From contig JAQVAJ010000066.1 in NCBI GenBank assembly GCA_028690885.1, positions 1-7,179 of the forward strand: a stretch of DNA of 7,179 nucleotides, given 5' to 3'. Made by a program: the position numbers and the translations under genes. Shown here in pieces: positions 1 to 6,333 of this stretch (within the stretch, counting starts at the first letter, position 1; the number at the start of each line of letters is the position of its first letter). The notes beneath the pieces are model-generated. The model had not been told where the DNA came from. It saw only the letters and a program-made list of their open reading frames with translations, and did no database searches. Origin of the DNA: Clostridia bacterium. GTDB lineage: Bacteria > Bacillota > Clostridia > DUPQ01.

Positions 1-995
1 AGAACATTTATAACCTTACCATTAGAAAGATAAAAGCCTGTAACCCCATTTCTTCTTTGTTCCTGCTTGACTGCAATGCCTTTTAATTCCGGCATAGAAA
101 TCTCACAATCGAAATGTCCTGCATTACACAAAATGGCATTATTCTTCATTACCATAAAATGTTTTTTTGTAATAACATCAATATCACCTGTTGAAGTTAT
201 AAATATATCACCAATTTTTGCAGCTTTTATCATAGGCATTACATCAAATCCATCCATAGCAGCTTCAAGTGCTTTAACTGAATCCACTTCTGTAACAACA
301 ACATTAGCTCCAAAACCTTTAGCTTTCTGAGCTATACCTTTACCACACCAGCCATATCCTGCAACGACAACTTTCTTGCCGAATAATGTAAGATTCGTTG
401 CTCTCATTACACCTTCAAGTGATGACTGTCCTGTTCCATATCTGTTATCAAAAAGATGTTTACAATCTGCATCATTTATAGCGAACATAGGATATTTAAG
501 AACTTTTTCTCGATCCATTGCTCTTAGTCTTACTACTCCTGTTGTTGTTTCCTCACAACCGCCATATACATTTTCCATGAGATCAGGTCTTTCTTTATGA
601 AGTGTAAATGCAAGATCTGCACCATCATCAATTACTATATTGGGTTTATGTGATAAAGCCTTAATAAGGTGCTGCTTGTAGGTTTTTGAATCCACTCCTC
701 TATATGCAAAAACTGAAATTCCCATATCAACTAATGCTGCAGTTATTTCGTCCTGAGTAGAAAGAGGATTGCTTCCAGTAACTCTTATGTCGGCTCCTAA
801 GTTCTTTAAAACAACAGCAAGAAATGCAGTTTTAGCTTCCAGATGCAACGCCATTGAAATCTTTATACCTTTTAAAGGCTGCGATTTAATAAAATCCTTT
901 TCAATCATGCATAAAACAGGCATAAAATCCTTTATCCATTCGATTTTCTCTCGTCCTATTTCCTTAAGTGATAAATCCAATATATCGAACTCCAT
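1..995 (-). CDS. ahcY: Adenosylhomocysteinase family enzyme (S-adenosyl- or S-inosylhomocysteine hydrolase), C-terminus cut by window edge
   Basis: This NAD-dependent cytosolic enzyme splits S-adenosylhomocysteine (or its inosine analogue) into homocysteine and a nucleoside, relieving product inhibition of methyltransferases. I translated 331 full codons; the reading frame runs off the left edge, and about 70-90 C-terminal residues are probably missing. Visible motifs are LHLEAKTA at 50-57, GSNPLSTQDE at 74-83, DDGAD at 123-127, EETTTG at 148-153, the catalytic region with Lys179, Asp183 and Asn184 followed by RYGTGQS (185-191), the NAD-binding VVVAGYGWCGKG at 209-220, and NAGHF near the end. 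The LHLEAKTA and NRYGTGQS forms match the archaeal/Thermotoga branch; human-type enzymes have Thr where Glu53 sits. Start: ATG at 995-993, preceded by GAGGG with a 9-base spacer. One base separates it from the purine nucleoside phosphorylase stop, so the two are surely co-transcribed. Whether the natural substrate is SAH or SIH cannot be settled from sequence. Confidence 0.95.
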   Translation of the reverse strand, partial: MEFDILDLSLKEIGREKIEWIKDFMPVLCMIEKDFIKSQPLKGIKISMALHLEAKTAFLAVVLKNLGADIRVTGSNPLSTQDEITAALVDMGISVFAYRGVDSKTYKQHLIKALSHKPNIVIDDGADLAFTLHKERPDLMENVYGGCEETTTGVVRLRAMDREKVLKYPMFAINDADCKHLFDNRYGTGQSSLEGVMRATNLTLFGKKVVVAGYGWCGKGIAQKAKGFGANVVVTEVDSVKALEAAMDGFDVMPMIKAAKIGDIFITSTGDIDVITKKHFMVMKNNAILCNAGHFDCEISMPELKGIAVKQEQRRNGVTGFYLSNGKVINV

Positions 996-996
996 A

Positions 997-1818
997 TTAT
1001 AATTCCCTCACTATTTCTTTTACATATTCGACAAAAACGGCACGGATCTTATTTGCTGTTTCCATAACTTCTTCATGATTTAATTTTTTATCCAGTATAC
1101 CAGCTGCCATATTTGTTATAACTGACATGCCAAGAACTTTTAGATTACAATGAGAACATGCAACAACCTCAGGTACTGTAGACATTCCTGCCGCATCTGC
1201 CCCTAAAATTCTCGCAGCTCTTATTTCTGCTGGTGTTTCAAAATTTGGACCTTTAAAAAACATATATGTTCCTTCTTTAACATCCAAACCTATTCTCTTT
1301 GCAACCATTCTGGCTTTATCAAGATAATCCTTATCATAGACTTTAGACATATCAAAGAATCTATCTCCAAATTCATCAATATTTGGACCTCTGAGTGCAG
1401 AAGGAGCTAAAAAACCTATATGATCATTAATCAGCATAATAGTTCCTTCACTAAATGATGTATTAATGCCTCCTGCTGCGTTTGTGATAATTACACCTTC
1501 AGCTCCAAGAAGTTTAAATGTACGTACGCCAATATGTATTTTCTCCATTTCATAGCCTTCGTAGTAATGGAATCTTCCTGCCATACAAGCTACATACTTA
1601 CCACTAAGATAACCAAAAATTAATTTACCGGCGTGCCCAGGTATAGTTGATACAGGATAATTAGGAATATCGTGGTAATCTATCTCTATCCTGTCCTCAA
1701 TATTATCAGCTAACATACCAAGCCCTGAACCTAATACTATACCAAGAACCGGTTCTTTTTTAATCTTGGACTTAATATATTCAACTGACTTAAGTAAGTT
1801 CTCATAATAGTTATCCAT
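997..1818 (-). CDS. punA: Purine nucleoside phosphorylase, trimeric inosine/guanosine type
   Basis: This enzyme phosphorolyses purine nucleosides to the free base and ribose 1-phosphate in the cytosol (salvage). The 273 residues fit the usual trimeric class I length. Visible features are the phosphate-binding GSGLG loop (30-34), His62 in the PGHAG motif, GRFHYYEGY (81-89), TNAAGG (112-117), GPNFET with Glu194, GMSTVPE (211-217), and TNMAAG with Asn236. In this family Asn at the last site, with the Glu, recognises 6-oxopurines, so inosine and guanosine are the expected substrates rather than adenosine. The frame stays open upstream to 1881, but the start at 1818 is preferred: GGAGG at 1827-1823 precedes it, and the 21 extra residues do not look like family sequence. 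It is followed after one base by the SAH hydrolase gene, suggesting that it removes the nucleoside released by that enzyme and pulls a reversible reaction forward. Confidence 0.95.
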   Translation of the reverse strand: MDNYYENLLKSVEYIKSKIKKEPVLGIVLGSGLGMLADNIEDRIEIDYHDIPNYPVSTIPGHAGKLIFGYLSGKYVACMAGRFHYYEGYEMEKIHIGVRTFKLLGAEGVIITNAAGGINTSFSEGTIMLINDHIGFLAPSALRGPNIDEFGDRFFDMSKVYDKDYLDKARMVAKRIGLDVKEGTYMFFKGPNFETPAEIRAARILGADAAGMSTVPEVVACSHCNLKVLGMSVITNMAAGILDKKLNHEEVMETANKIRAVFVEYVKEIVREL

Positions 1819-1822
1819 ATTG

Positions 1823-1827
1823 CCTCC
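1823..1827 (-). promoter_or_regulatory. Ribosome binding site that decides the phosphorylase start
   Basis: GGAGG lies four bases before the ATG at 1818. It is the only good Shine-Dalgarno match near the beginning of this frame. It supports the 273-residue form over the longer open frame that begins at 1881, whose first codons lie within a few bases of the preceding gene's stop. Confidence 0.75.
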
Positions 1828-1854
1828 ATGACATATATTATATAAAAAAAGTAT

Positions 1855-1885
1855 ATCATAAAGGATTTTATCTTTCCACACTCAA
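1855..1885 (-). promoter_or_regulatory. Weak candidate sigma-A promoter for the phosphorylase-hydrolase pair
   Basis: In the 69-base gap after the pilus operon there is a TTGAGT (1885-1880) and a TATGAT (1860-1855) separated by 19 bases, longer than the preferred 17. This would start transcription near 1848, about 30 bases before the phosphorylase ATG. A better -10 look-alike, TATAAT at 1842-1837, has no convincing -35 and would leave only about 12 bases of leader. No stem-loop plus U-run terminator was found in the gap, so read-through from the pilus operon is equally possible. Confidence 0.25.
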
Positions 1886-1887
1886 TA

Positions 1888-2508
1888 TTAGTTAGGGACC
1901 ATAAACTCGATGATACATTTTGTTTTCAGAAAAGCAAGCAACCTGTCAATTGGAGGTTCAACCTCTATAATAATGCTTTGATTCGCATTTTCAAGACCTG
2001 CAATATGCTTGATAGTAATATCAGATATCATAAATCCGATATCGTTGTCTTGATCATAAACTATCGATTGATTTTCTAAAAAATTGTCCAACCATGCTGA
2101 TTCATGAATAGTTAGAGATTTTTTGTCAGGCATAATGAACATATTAACTTTTTCATTCGTTTTAATGTATGCAGTCGGACATCTTGATTTATCTGTTGTA
2201 ATACTTATAAAGTGAATACCCCTGATTTCTGTCTGTTCTTTAAAATATTCATTGCAAATTATGGAACCTTCTTTTAAATCGGAGATAGCCATAAGCCCTT
2301 CATTGAATTGAAATTGCATATCATATCCTGATATCTCTATCTTTTTATAATCCTCTGGCTGTAATATATCTCCTTCTGCAATATCATTAACTGCTACATA
2401 TATAAAACCTATCTCTTTTTGTACTGCTGCTTTTGCTATTAGAACTTGTATAACAGTCAATAAGATTGCTGACATGACTGCTAATATATAAAATTTATAT
2501 TTTTTCAT
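1888..2508 (-). CDS. cpaB: CpaB/RcpC-like Flp pilus assembly protein with SAF domain
   Basis: Members of this family are membrane-anchored, outward-facing proteins of Tad pilus machines; in diderms they work with the secretin and can bind the cell wall. The 206-residue protein has a short positive N-terminus, one membrane segment (about 7-27), then a SAF-type region (about 36-91) with the pattern VAVNDIAEGDILQPEDY, and an RcpC-like C-terminal region (about 98-204). It is shorter than many proteobacterial CpaB proteins (roughly 250-300). The start follows AGGAGG at 2517-2512 with only three bases between, unusually tight; that site overlaps the TAG stop of the preceding gene. It is the last gene of the pilus operon. 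The assignment rests on domain pattern and position; the C-terminal half is divergent. In a single-membrane cell without a secretin its partner is unknown. Confidence 0.75.
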   Translation of the reverse strand: MKKYKFYILAVMSAILLTVIQVLIAKAAVQKEIGFIYVAVNDIAEGDILQPEDYKKIEISGYDMQFQFNEGLMAISDLKEGSIICNEYFKEQTEIRGIHFISITTDKSRCPTAYIKTNEKVNMFIMPDKKSLTIHESAWLDNFLENQSIVYDQDNDIGFMISDITIKHIAGLENANQSIIIEVEPPIDRLLAFLKTKCIIEFMVPN

Positions 2509-2511
2509 ATT

Positions 2512-2517
2512 CCTCCT
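2512..2517 (-). promoter_or_regulatory. Ribosome binding site of cpaB, overlapping the upstream stop codon
   Basis: AGGAGG sits only three bases before the cpaB ATG, and its first two bases belong to the TAG stop (2518-2516) of the preceding gene. The arrangement points to coupled translation of the two genes. Confidence 0.7.
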
Positions 2518-2971
2518 ACCTTATAACTGGAAATTCTATATGTTTGTGTATATGGATATTCCTTGTACCTAAGTAATCAAAAATGGCTGTAAGATCAACT
2601 GATATCATGTAATGAGAATTGACAAAACCGCATGTACATATGTTTCCAGCCTGATATACCTTTATTGATATATTATCTTTAGGTATAAAAATCATATTTT
2701 CATTTAAACATTTAATGTCTAAATATATAATATCTTTTAACTTATCTTGATCTGTCATAATATTAAGTAACCCCTTTGAAAAATCGTTAGTAATGTTTTC
2801 TGATATCAATGATACTACTGACATTTCGATTGTCTGCTTAATTTTTTCTGCCTGATTATATATAACATACTTTTGAACCAGAGCAGTAAACAGAGGTAAC
2901 AATATATAAACTATTAAAGCTACAGCTAATATAATCTCTGTTCCTGCTGATCCTTTTTTACTTTTATCCAT
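2516..2971 (-). CDS. TadE/F-like minor pilin (pseudopilin) with class III prepilin-type signal
   Basis: This small single-pass protein of 151 residues is probably a minor component of the Flp/Tad pilus. The N-terminus is positively charged and followed by Gly7-Ser-Ala-Gly-Thr-Glu12, which fits prepilin peptidase cleavage after Gly7 with Glu at mature position +5. A membrane segment follows at about 13-32. The remainder would lie outside the membrane and holds three cysteines (Cys89, Cys112, Cys114), which might form a disulfide. The start overlaps the previous stop by one base (TAATG), with only a weak AGAAAG-like binding site upstream, so translation is probably coupled. Position after the major pilin is typical of tadE/tadF. 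I cannot tell TadE from TadF or from another small Firmicute Tad protein; the family call is inferred from architecture and context. Confidence 0.7.
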   Translation of the reverse strand: MDKSKKGSAGTEIILAVALIVYILLPLFTALVQKYVIYNQAEKIKQTIEMSVVSLISENITNDFSKGLLNIMTDQDKLKDIIYLDIKCLNENMIFIPKDNISIKVYQAGNICTCGFVNSHYMISVDLTAIFDYLGTRNIHIHKHIEFPVIR

Positions 2972-3345
2972 TAGTATATCTTTCTAGCAATAATTTTCTG
3001 TTCGAAATTCATTATGTACTGCTTAAGATTTCTGTTGAAAATTCCCTCAAGAACTGACTTGTCAAATGAAGCAGAAACGTTAAACATAAATGCACTGCCA
3101 TATGCAGCTGCAGAAGTGGTCTGAACAGATATTTCAGTAAAGCCATTATTTATTAAGTCTTGTACAAGTTCAGCCTTATGAATATCATTCAGACCAGAGT
3201 TCTGCTCTGCAATGTGCATGTACCCTCGGCAGATATCTCTAAATTCCATGTTTTTAGATATGATAGATATAACATCAACACAATATACAAATAAGCATAT
3301 AATTACCAATACTGTTATTATGTTAACTATAACTTTTTCTGCCAT
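2971..3345 (-). CDS. Small single-pass membrane protein of the Tad locus, probable TadE/F- or DUF4320-like pseudopilin
   Basis: The 124-residue product has one N-terminal hydrophobic segment (about 5-29) and a mixed soluble domain with a Ser/Thr/Ala-rich stretch at 75-93. It lacks the Gly-xxxx-Glu prepilin cleavage pattern seen in its two neighbours, so it may stay membrane-anchored rather than be processed. It starts five bases after the pilin stop, and I see no Shine-Dalgarno match before its ATG; ribosomes finishing the pilin may restart here. It ends by sharing one base with the next gene's ATG. Size, topology and position suggest a minor pilin-like or assembly-initiating protein of the Tad system; a resemblance to the DUF4320 group of Firmicute proteins is only an impression. 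Confidence 0.6.
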   Translation of the reverse strand: MAEKVIVNIITVLVIICLFVYCVDVISIISKNMEFRDICRGYMHIAEQNSGLNDIHKAELVQDLINNGFTEISVQTTSAAAYGSAFMFNVSASFDKSVLEGIFNRNLKQYIMNFEQKIIARKIY

Positions 3346-3350
3346 GTTAG

Positions 3351-3545
3351 TTAAGTTACCGGATTTATATCGAAAATTTCGTTAAATTGATCGCCAACCC
3401 ATGTTTTCGTATTATCAATTATATCTTGAGCTATCTCTTTCAGTCCAGGTATAACTACTGCTGCAGCAATCAAAAGCACGGCCCCAATTCCAAGTATCTC
3501 TGATACACCAAACCCCATTTTTTCTTTTTTTTCACTAATAATCAT
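3351..3545 (-). CDS. flp: Flp1-like type IVb major pilin (prepilin)
   Basis: This 64-residue protein is the likely structural subunit of the pilus fibre. A short charged leader (residues 1-11, with Lys6, Lys7 and Lys9) ends in Gly11, followed by Phe12-Gly-Val-Ser-Glu16. Cleavage after Gly11 gives a mature protein of 53 residues with Phe at +1 and Glu at +5, the classic class III (type IV) prepilin pattern. A hydrophobic helix follows (about 17-35), then an amphipathic tail. The small size is characteristic of Flp pilins. It has the strongest ribosome binding site in the operon (AGGAGGG, five to six bases before ATG), overlapping the tadC stop, which fits high demand for the subunit. It is the only clear major pilin gene in the window. 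A prepilin peptidase (TadV) would be needed and is not present here. Confidence 0.85.
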   Translation of the reverse strand: MIISEKKEKMGFGVSEILGIGAVLLIAAAVVIPGLKEIAQDIIDNTKTWVGDQFNEIFDINPVT

Positions 3546-3549
3546 TTTA

Positions 3550-3556
3550 CCCTCCT
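3550..3556 (-). promoter_or_regulatory. Strong ribosome binding site of the flp pilin gene
   Basis: AGGAGGG precedes the pilin ATG with ideal spacing. Its first bases are part of the TAG stop codon of tadC (3557-3555), so pilin translation can both initiate independently and be coupled to tadC. Confidence 0.75.
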
Positions 3557-4346
3557 AATTAAATATATTGTTAAGTCCTTGTACAAGCTCGCTAAATAAT
3601 GGCAGTACAACCATAATGACAACAATAAGCATAAATACGCACACTGTTGCAAAACAGTTTCTTTTTACTTTCTCTGTTTTTTTCTGATGATATGAAAAAT
3701 GCCTGTTAAACATCATTTCTTCCATCTTCTCTAAAAAATTCTCATTATCGGTATATAACAAATCTTCTTCAAATATCATACAAAACCTTTGTGCATCCTG
3801 AGTTTTAATTCTTTCTTTAAGAACATTAGCATAGGTTTTGCCATCAAATGTTATCGCATAAGCAGCTGAAGCTTTCGCCAAAATACTATTTAGCTGCTTA
3901 TCTTCAGTTATTTTATGCATATTTAGTATTGCATCTTTAGGTCTGACACCTGCTTGTATCTGGGAAACCAGATATCTGTAAAGTTTATATGCATTCTTCT
4001 GAAAAATATCACATAAATCCTTTTCCCACTTTCTTTTAGTCAAATAAAGAAAAAACAAACAAAGCATAAGAACAACAAAAGCTTTTAAAAATCCGGAACT
4101 GATTATTACAAGAATGCATATTACCAAAAAGAAAGAGCATATCATTACAAACTCACCTGCTTTTTCAGTTGAGACATAAGTTATTTTGGAAACAGTTTTT
4201 TTAATCTTTTGGTATATTTCTGATAGAAAAGTTATCTTACCATCATTAACCGATTCTGCAATACGCATAGATACAATATGAGCAGAAAATAAAATTCCAA
4301 CTGCGATATTTCCAATAAAAAGCATATATATTGTTATACTATCCAT
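3555..4346 (-). CDS. tadC: TadC-like pilus platform protein (type II secretion F family)
   Basis: This is the inner-membrane platform protein that, with TadB, couples ATPase movement to pilin insertion. The 263 residues show membrane segments at about 5-26, 65-83, 85-103 and 231-250, with a helical cytoplasmic region between 108 and 230 that has the GspF-like layout (for example LVSQIQAGVRPKDAI at 126-140, then a second helix group ending in a basic stretch at 222-229). The length fits the TadB/TadC family. The ATG follows AGGGAG six bases upstream, inside the last codons of tadB; three bases separate the two genes. The stop is fused to the pilin ribosome binding site. TadB and TadC are paralogues, and the choice of name rests on gene order (tadA-tadB-tadC); sequence alone does not separate them for me. 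Confidence 0.8.
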   Translation of the reverse strand: MDSITIYMLFIGNIAVGILFSAHIVSMRIAESVNDGKITFLSEIYQKIKKTVSKITYVSTEKAGEFVMICSFFLVICILVIISSGFLKAFVVLMLCLFFLYLTKRKWEKDLCDIFQKNAYKLYRYLVSQIQAGVRPKDAILNMHKITEDKQLNSILAKASAAYAITFDGKTYANVLKERIKTQDAQRFCMIFEEDLLYTDNENFLEKMEEMMFNRHFSYHQKKTEKVKRNCFATVCVFMLIVVIMVVLPLFSELVQGLNNIFN

Positions 4347-4349
4347 AAT

Positions 4350-5144
4350 TTACTCCCTAACCTTCTTTGCCATTATCAAAACTCCAATAAAGAACAAAAG
4401 AGAAAAAATACCTAGAATGTATATACCTAATGTCGAGTTGAAATAATATTTTTTTGAATAATCATTATTTAAAACAATTAAATAAAAAGTAAACATGACT
4501 AATATTATTGAAATGTATACAGCATACTTGTCTGTAGATGTACTTATTTTTCTTTTATAATTCTCTTCATCTATTTTAAAGAACTGGTTTTCCAGATTCT
4601 TGAAAATACTATATAAGCTTCCTCCCTTTTCGTAAGCATACCTTACATTAATAAAAACATATCTTAATTCTTCGCTAAGTGCATCTTTTTCGCATGATAT
4701 AAGTGAATCTGATACACTCATTCCCTTCTCAAGCCTGATACATAAGTTTTTTATATATTTTCCTATAGGATTTTTTAAATTAGATTCATTTGCTTTTTGA
4801 AGACAATACACAGCATCATTCTTAACCGAACTCCATTTTGTTAAAATCATTAACAGTCCAGTAATTCCTTCTTTTTCTTTTTTCAGTATACTGTTTTTAT
4901 AAATGTCAAATATAAGATAAGGTACTGAAGATGGCATTAACGAAACAGTAAAACTAGTAAGCAGATTATTAATTTTTGTGTTTACAATCAGTGATATTGC
5001 TATATATAGTATTAGTGAAAGACCTATCACTAAGTAGTCCATTTTTCTAATCATAAGAATCTTTAAATCTTCATAATGATATTTAGATTTCTGGATATAG
5101 AAGAACAATATTAATATTGCTATATTTATTCCTAGATATATCAT
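4350..5144 (-). CDS. tadB: TadB-like pilus platform protein (type II secretion F family)
   Basis: This is the partner platform protein of the Tad machine in the cytoplasmic membrane. The 264 residues contain hydrophobic segments at about 2-17, 36-54, 58-79, 206-225 and 237-258, with a cytoplasmic helical domain at about 85-205. That domain shows GspF-type features: a run ending in LEKGMSVSDSL (138-148) and a second Gly-rich turn, YEKGGSLYSIF (171-181). The ATG overlaps the tadA stop by four bases (ATGA), and the AGGAGG site lies within the last codons of tadA, encoding its Arg-Arg. This gives strict translational coupling. It precedes a second, similar-sized F-family gene, as expected of a tadB-tadC pair. 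Confidence 0.85.
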   Translation of the reverse strand: MIYLGINIAILILFFYIQKSKYHYEDLKILMIRKMDYLVIGLSLILYIAISLIVNTKINNLLTSFTVSLMPSSVPYLIFDIYKNSILKKEKEGITGLLMILTKWSSVKNDAVYCLQKANESNLKNPIGKYIKNLCIRLEKGMSVSDSLISCEKDALSEELRYVFINVRYAYEKGGSLYSIFKNLENQFFKIDEENYKRKISTSTDKYAVYISIILVMFTFYLIVLNNDYSKKYYFNSTLGIYILGIFSLLFFIGVLIMAKKVRE

Positions 5145-6331
5145 ATATTCCTCCTATATATAAGGTCATATTCTGGTTCCTGATTTGATGAATCATAACC
5201 TTTTACACATACAATTTCCATAACTTTAAACTTATTCATATGTATTATTGCGTCAACACCTTCGCAAAACATCCATGTCAGCATTTTTTCATCAGTTGTA
5301 CCAACACCTCTTCTAGCTAAGGCTATAAGTCTTGAAGCAGAATCTTGAGGTTTGTTGGAATGCATTGTAGTCAAAAATCTATGTCCACAACAACATGCAT
5401 TAAGAAAAGCCATTGATTCATTACCAACTATTTCACCTATACAGTATGTATCTAAAGACATAGTCAAACCATCTTTTATGAGCATTTCAAGAGTAATAGG
5501 ATTTCCTCCTTCATTATCTCTTTTAACTCTTTGTTCTATACAGTTAGCTTTATCAGGATAAAGTTCTGCATCAGATTCCACTATAAGTACTCTCTCCATC
5601 TTTGGGAGAATATTAATAAGAGCTCTTAACAGAGTGGTTTTACCTGACCCCCCTTTGCCGCACAATATTATTGTTTTATCATTCAAGAGTAATTCTGTTA
5701 TTAGTTCTTTACAGGTAGTATCTAACATTTTGAGTCTTACTAAATCATCCATGTTATACGCAATCTGACGATGTTTTCTTATCGATATTGCTGGTCCTGA
5801 AATATTTCTTGGGTATATTGACAAATTAATACGTAATTTGTTTTCCAAATCTGCAACTCTACAGTGATTATCATTTTCATTTAATATTCCACCATTCCTT
5901 AATGCAATCAATTTACAATATACATTGAACTCAGATTCGCTGTTAAAGTCTATATCAATTGGAATTCTGATTCCATTTTTTGTGATTGAAAAACAGTTAT
6001 GCCTAACTCCATCAATATCTGAAATTTCATCATCTTCTATATACTCCTGTAGCTGCCCGTATCCAAACATGAAATCAAATATACTTTTAATCATCTTTCT
6101 TTTTGAGCCAACTGCAAAATATTGCTGATTATCGAGAATATATAAGATTCGCTTCTCAAGGCAACTTCTTTGTTTTTTGTCATAATATGCATTAGTCACA
6201 AGTTCAGCTGAATCTGTTAATAATTCATTGGTTACTTCTGTGACAATTTTTGATAAGGAGTAACTTCCCTTTTCATACTTAACATTATCTGAATTATCTG
6301 ATATTGTATTTAAACTTTTTAATACTGCCAT
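5141..6331 (-). CDS. tadA: TadA/CpaF-type pilus assembly ATPase (type II/IV secretion ATPase family)
   Basis: This cytoplasmic hexameric ATPase powers Flp pilus assembly. The 396 residues divide into a variable N-terminal part (about 1-85), an N-terminal CpaF-like domain (about 86-190, beginning GYGQLQEYIEDDEISDI), and the RecA-like motor. The motor shows Walker A GKGGSGKTT at 225-233, an Asp-box-like VESDAELYP (251-259), a Walker B region ending in Glu300 (IGEI), and the His-box TTMHSN with His324. It contains a Cys triplet at 313-315. CpaF proteins usually carry a clearer 'MVNG' segment where this one reads DIDGVRHNCF, so the N-domain is divergent. The start at 6331 lies two bases after the upstream stop and follows AAAGGTG, a moderate binding site. 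The end overlaps tadB by four bases. Key catalytic residues are intact, so it should be active. Confidence 0.92.
   Translation of the reverse strand: MAVLKSLNTISDNSDNVKYEKGSYSLSKIVTEVTNELLTDSAELVTNAYYDKKQRSCLEKRILYILDNQQYFAVGSKRKMIKSIFDFMFGYGQLQEYIEDDEISDIDGVRHNCFSITKNGIRIPIDIDFNSESEFNVYCKLIALRNGGILNENDNHCRVADLENKLRINLSIYPRNISGPAISIRKHRQIAYNMDDLVRLKMLDTTCKELITELLLNDKTIILCGKGGSGKTTLLRALINILPKMERVLIVESDAELYPDKANCIEQRVKRDNEGGNPITLEMLIKDGLTMSLDTYCIGEIVGNESMAFLNACCCGHRFLTTMHSNKPQDSASRLIALARRGVGTTDEKMLTWMFCEGVDAIIHMNKFKVMEIVCVKGYDSSNQEPEYDLIYRRNI
5150..5155 (-). promoter_or_regulatory. Ribosome binding site of tadB inside the tadA reading frame
   Basis: AGGAGG lies five bases before the tadB ATG and is read in tadA as two Arg codons three residues from the stop. 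With the four-base ATGA overlap this fixes the tadB start and indicates coupled synthesis of ATPase and platform protein. Confidence 0.75.
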
Positions 6332-6333
6332 AT

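Noticed and set aside
67..1002. Three short plus-strand open frames opposite the SAH hydrolase gene (67-330, 376-600, 769-1002)
   Set aside because: They are antisense to a strongly conserved enzyme that reads through without interruption; their translations are low-complexity and show no family features.
1837..1842. TATAAT hexamer before the phosphorylase as its -10 element
   Set aside because: No acceptable -35 lies 16-18 bases upstream, and the implied leader of about 12 bases would barely include the ribosome binding site.
1819..1881. Upstream extension of the phosphorylase to an ATG at 1881
   Set aside because: The added 21 residues have no good ribosome binding site, do not resemble the family N-terminus and would start almost on the stop codon of cpaB; the ATG at 1818 has GGAGG and gives normal length.
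3578..3587. Perfect 10-base palindrome CTTGTACAAG near the end of tadC
   Set aside because: It encodes ordinary tadC residues, is short, is not repeated near other genes and has no associated promoter of quality; most likely chance.
3593..3622. Possible internal promoter before flp (TTGTCA at 3622-3617, TATTTA at 3598-3593, 18-base spacer)
   Set aside because: The -35 is good but the -10 matches consensus at only three positions, and such sequences are common by chance in AT-rich coding DNA; kept only as a thought for transcript mapping.
5352..6128. Two plus-strand open frames opposite the TadA ATPase gene (5352-5561, 5925-6128)
   Set aside because: They lie wholly antisense to the ATPase coding region, have no ribosome binding site of note and show no recognisable protein.
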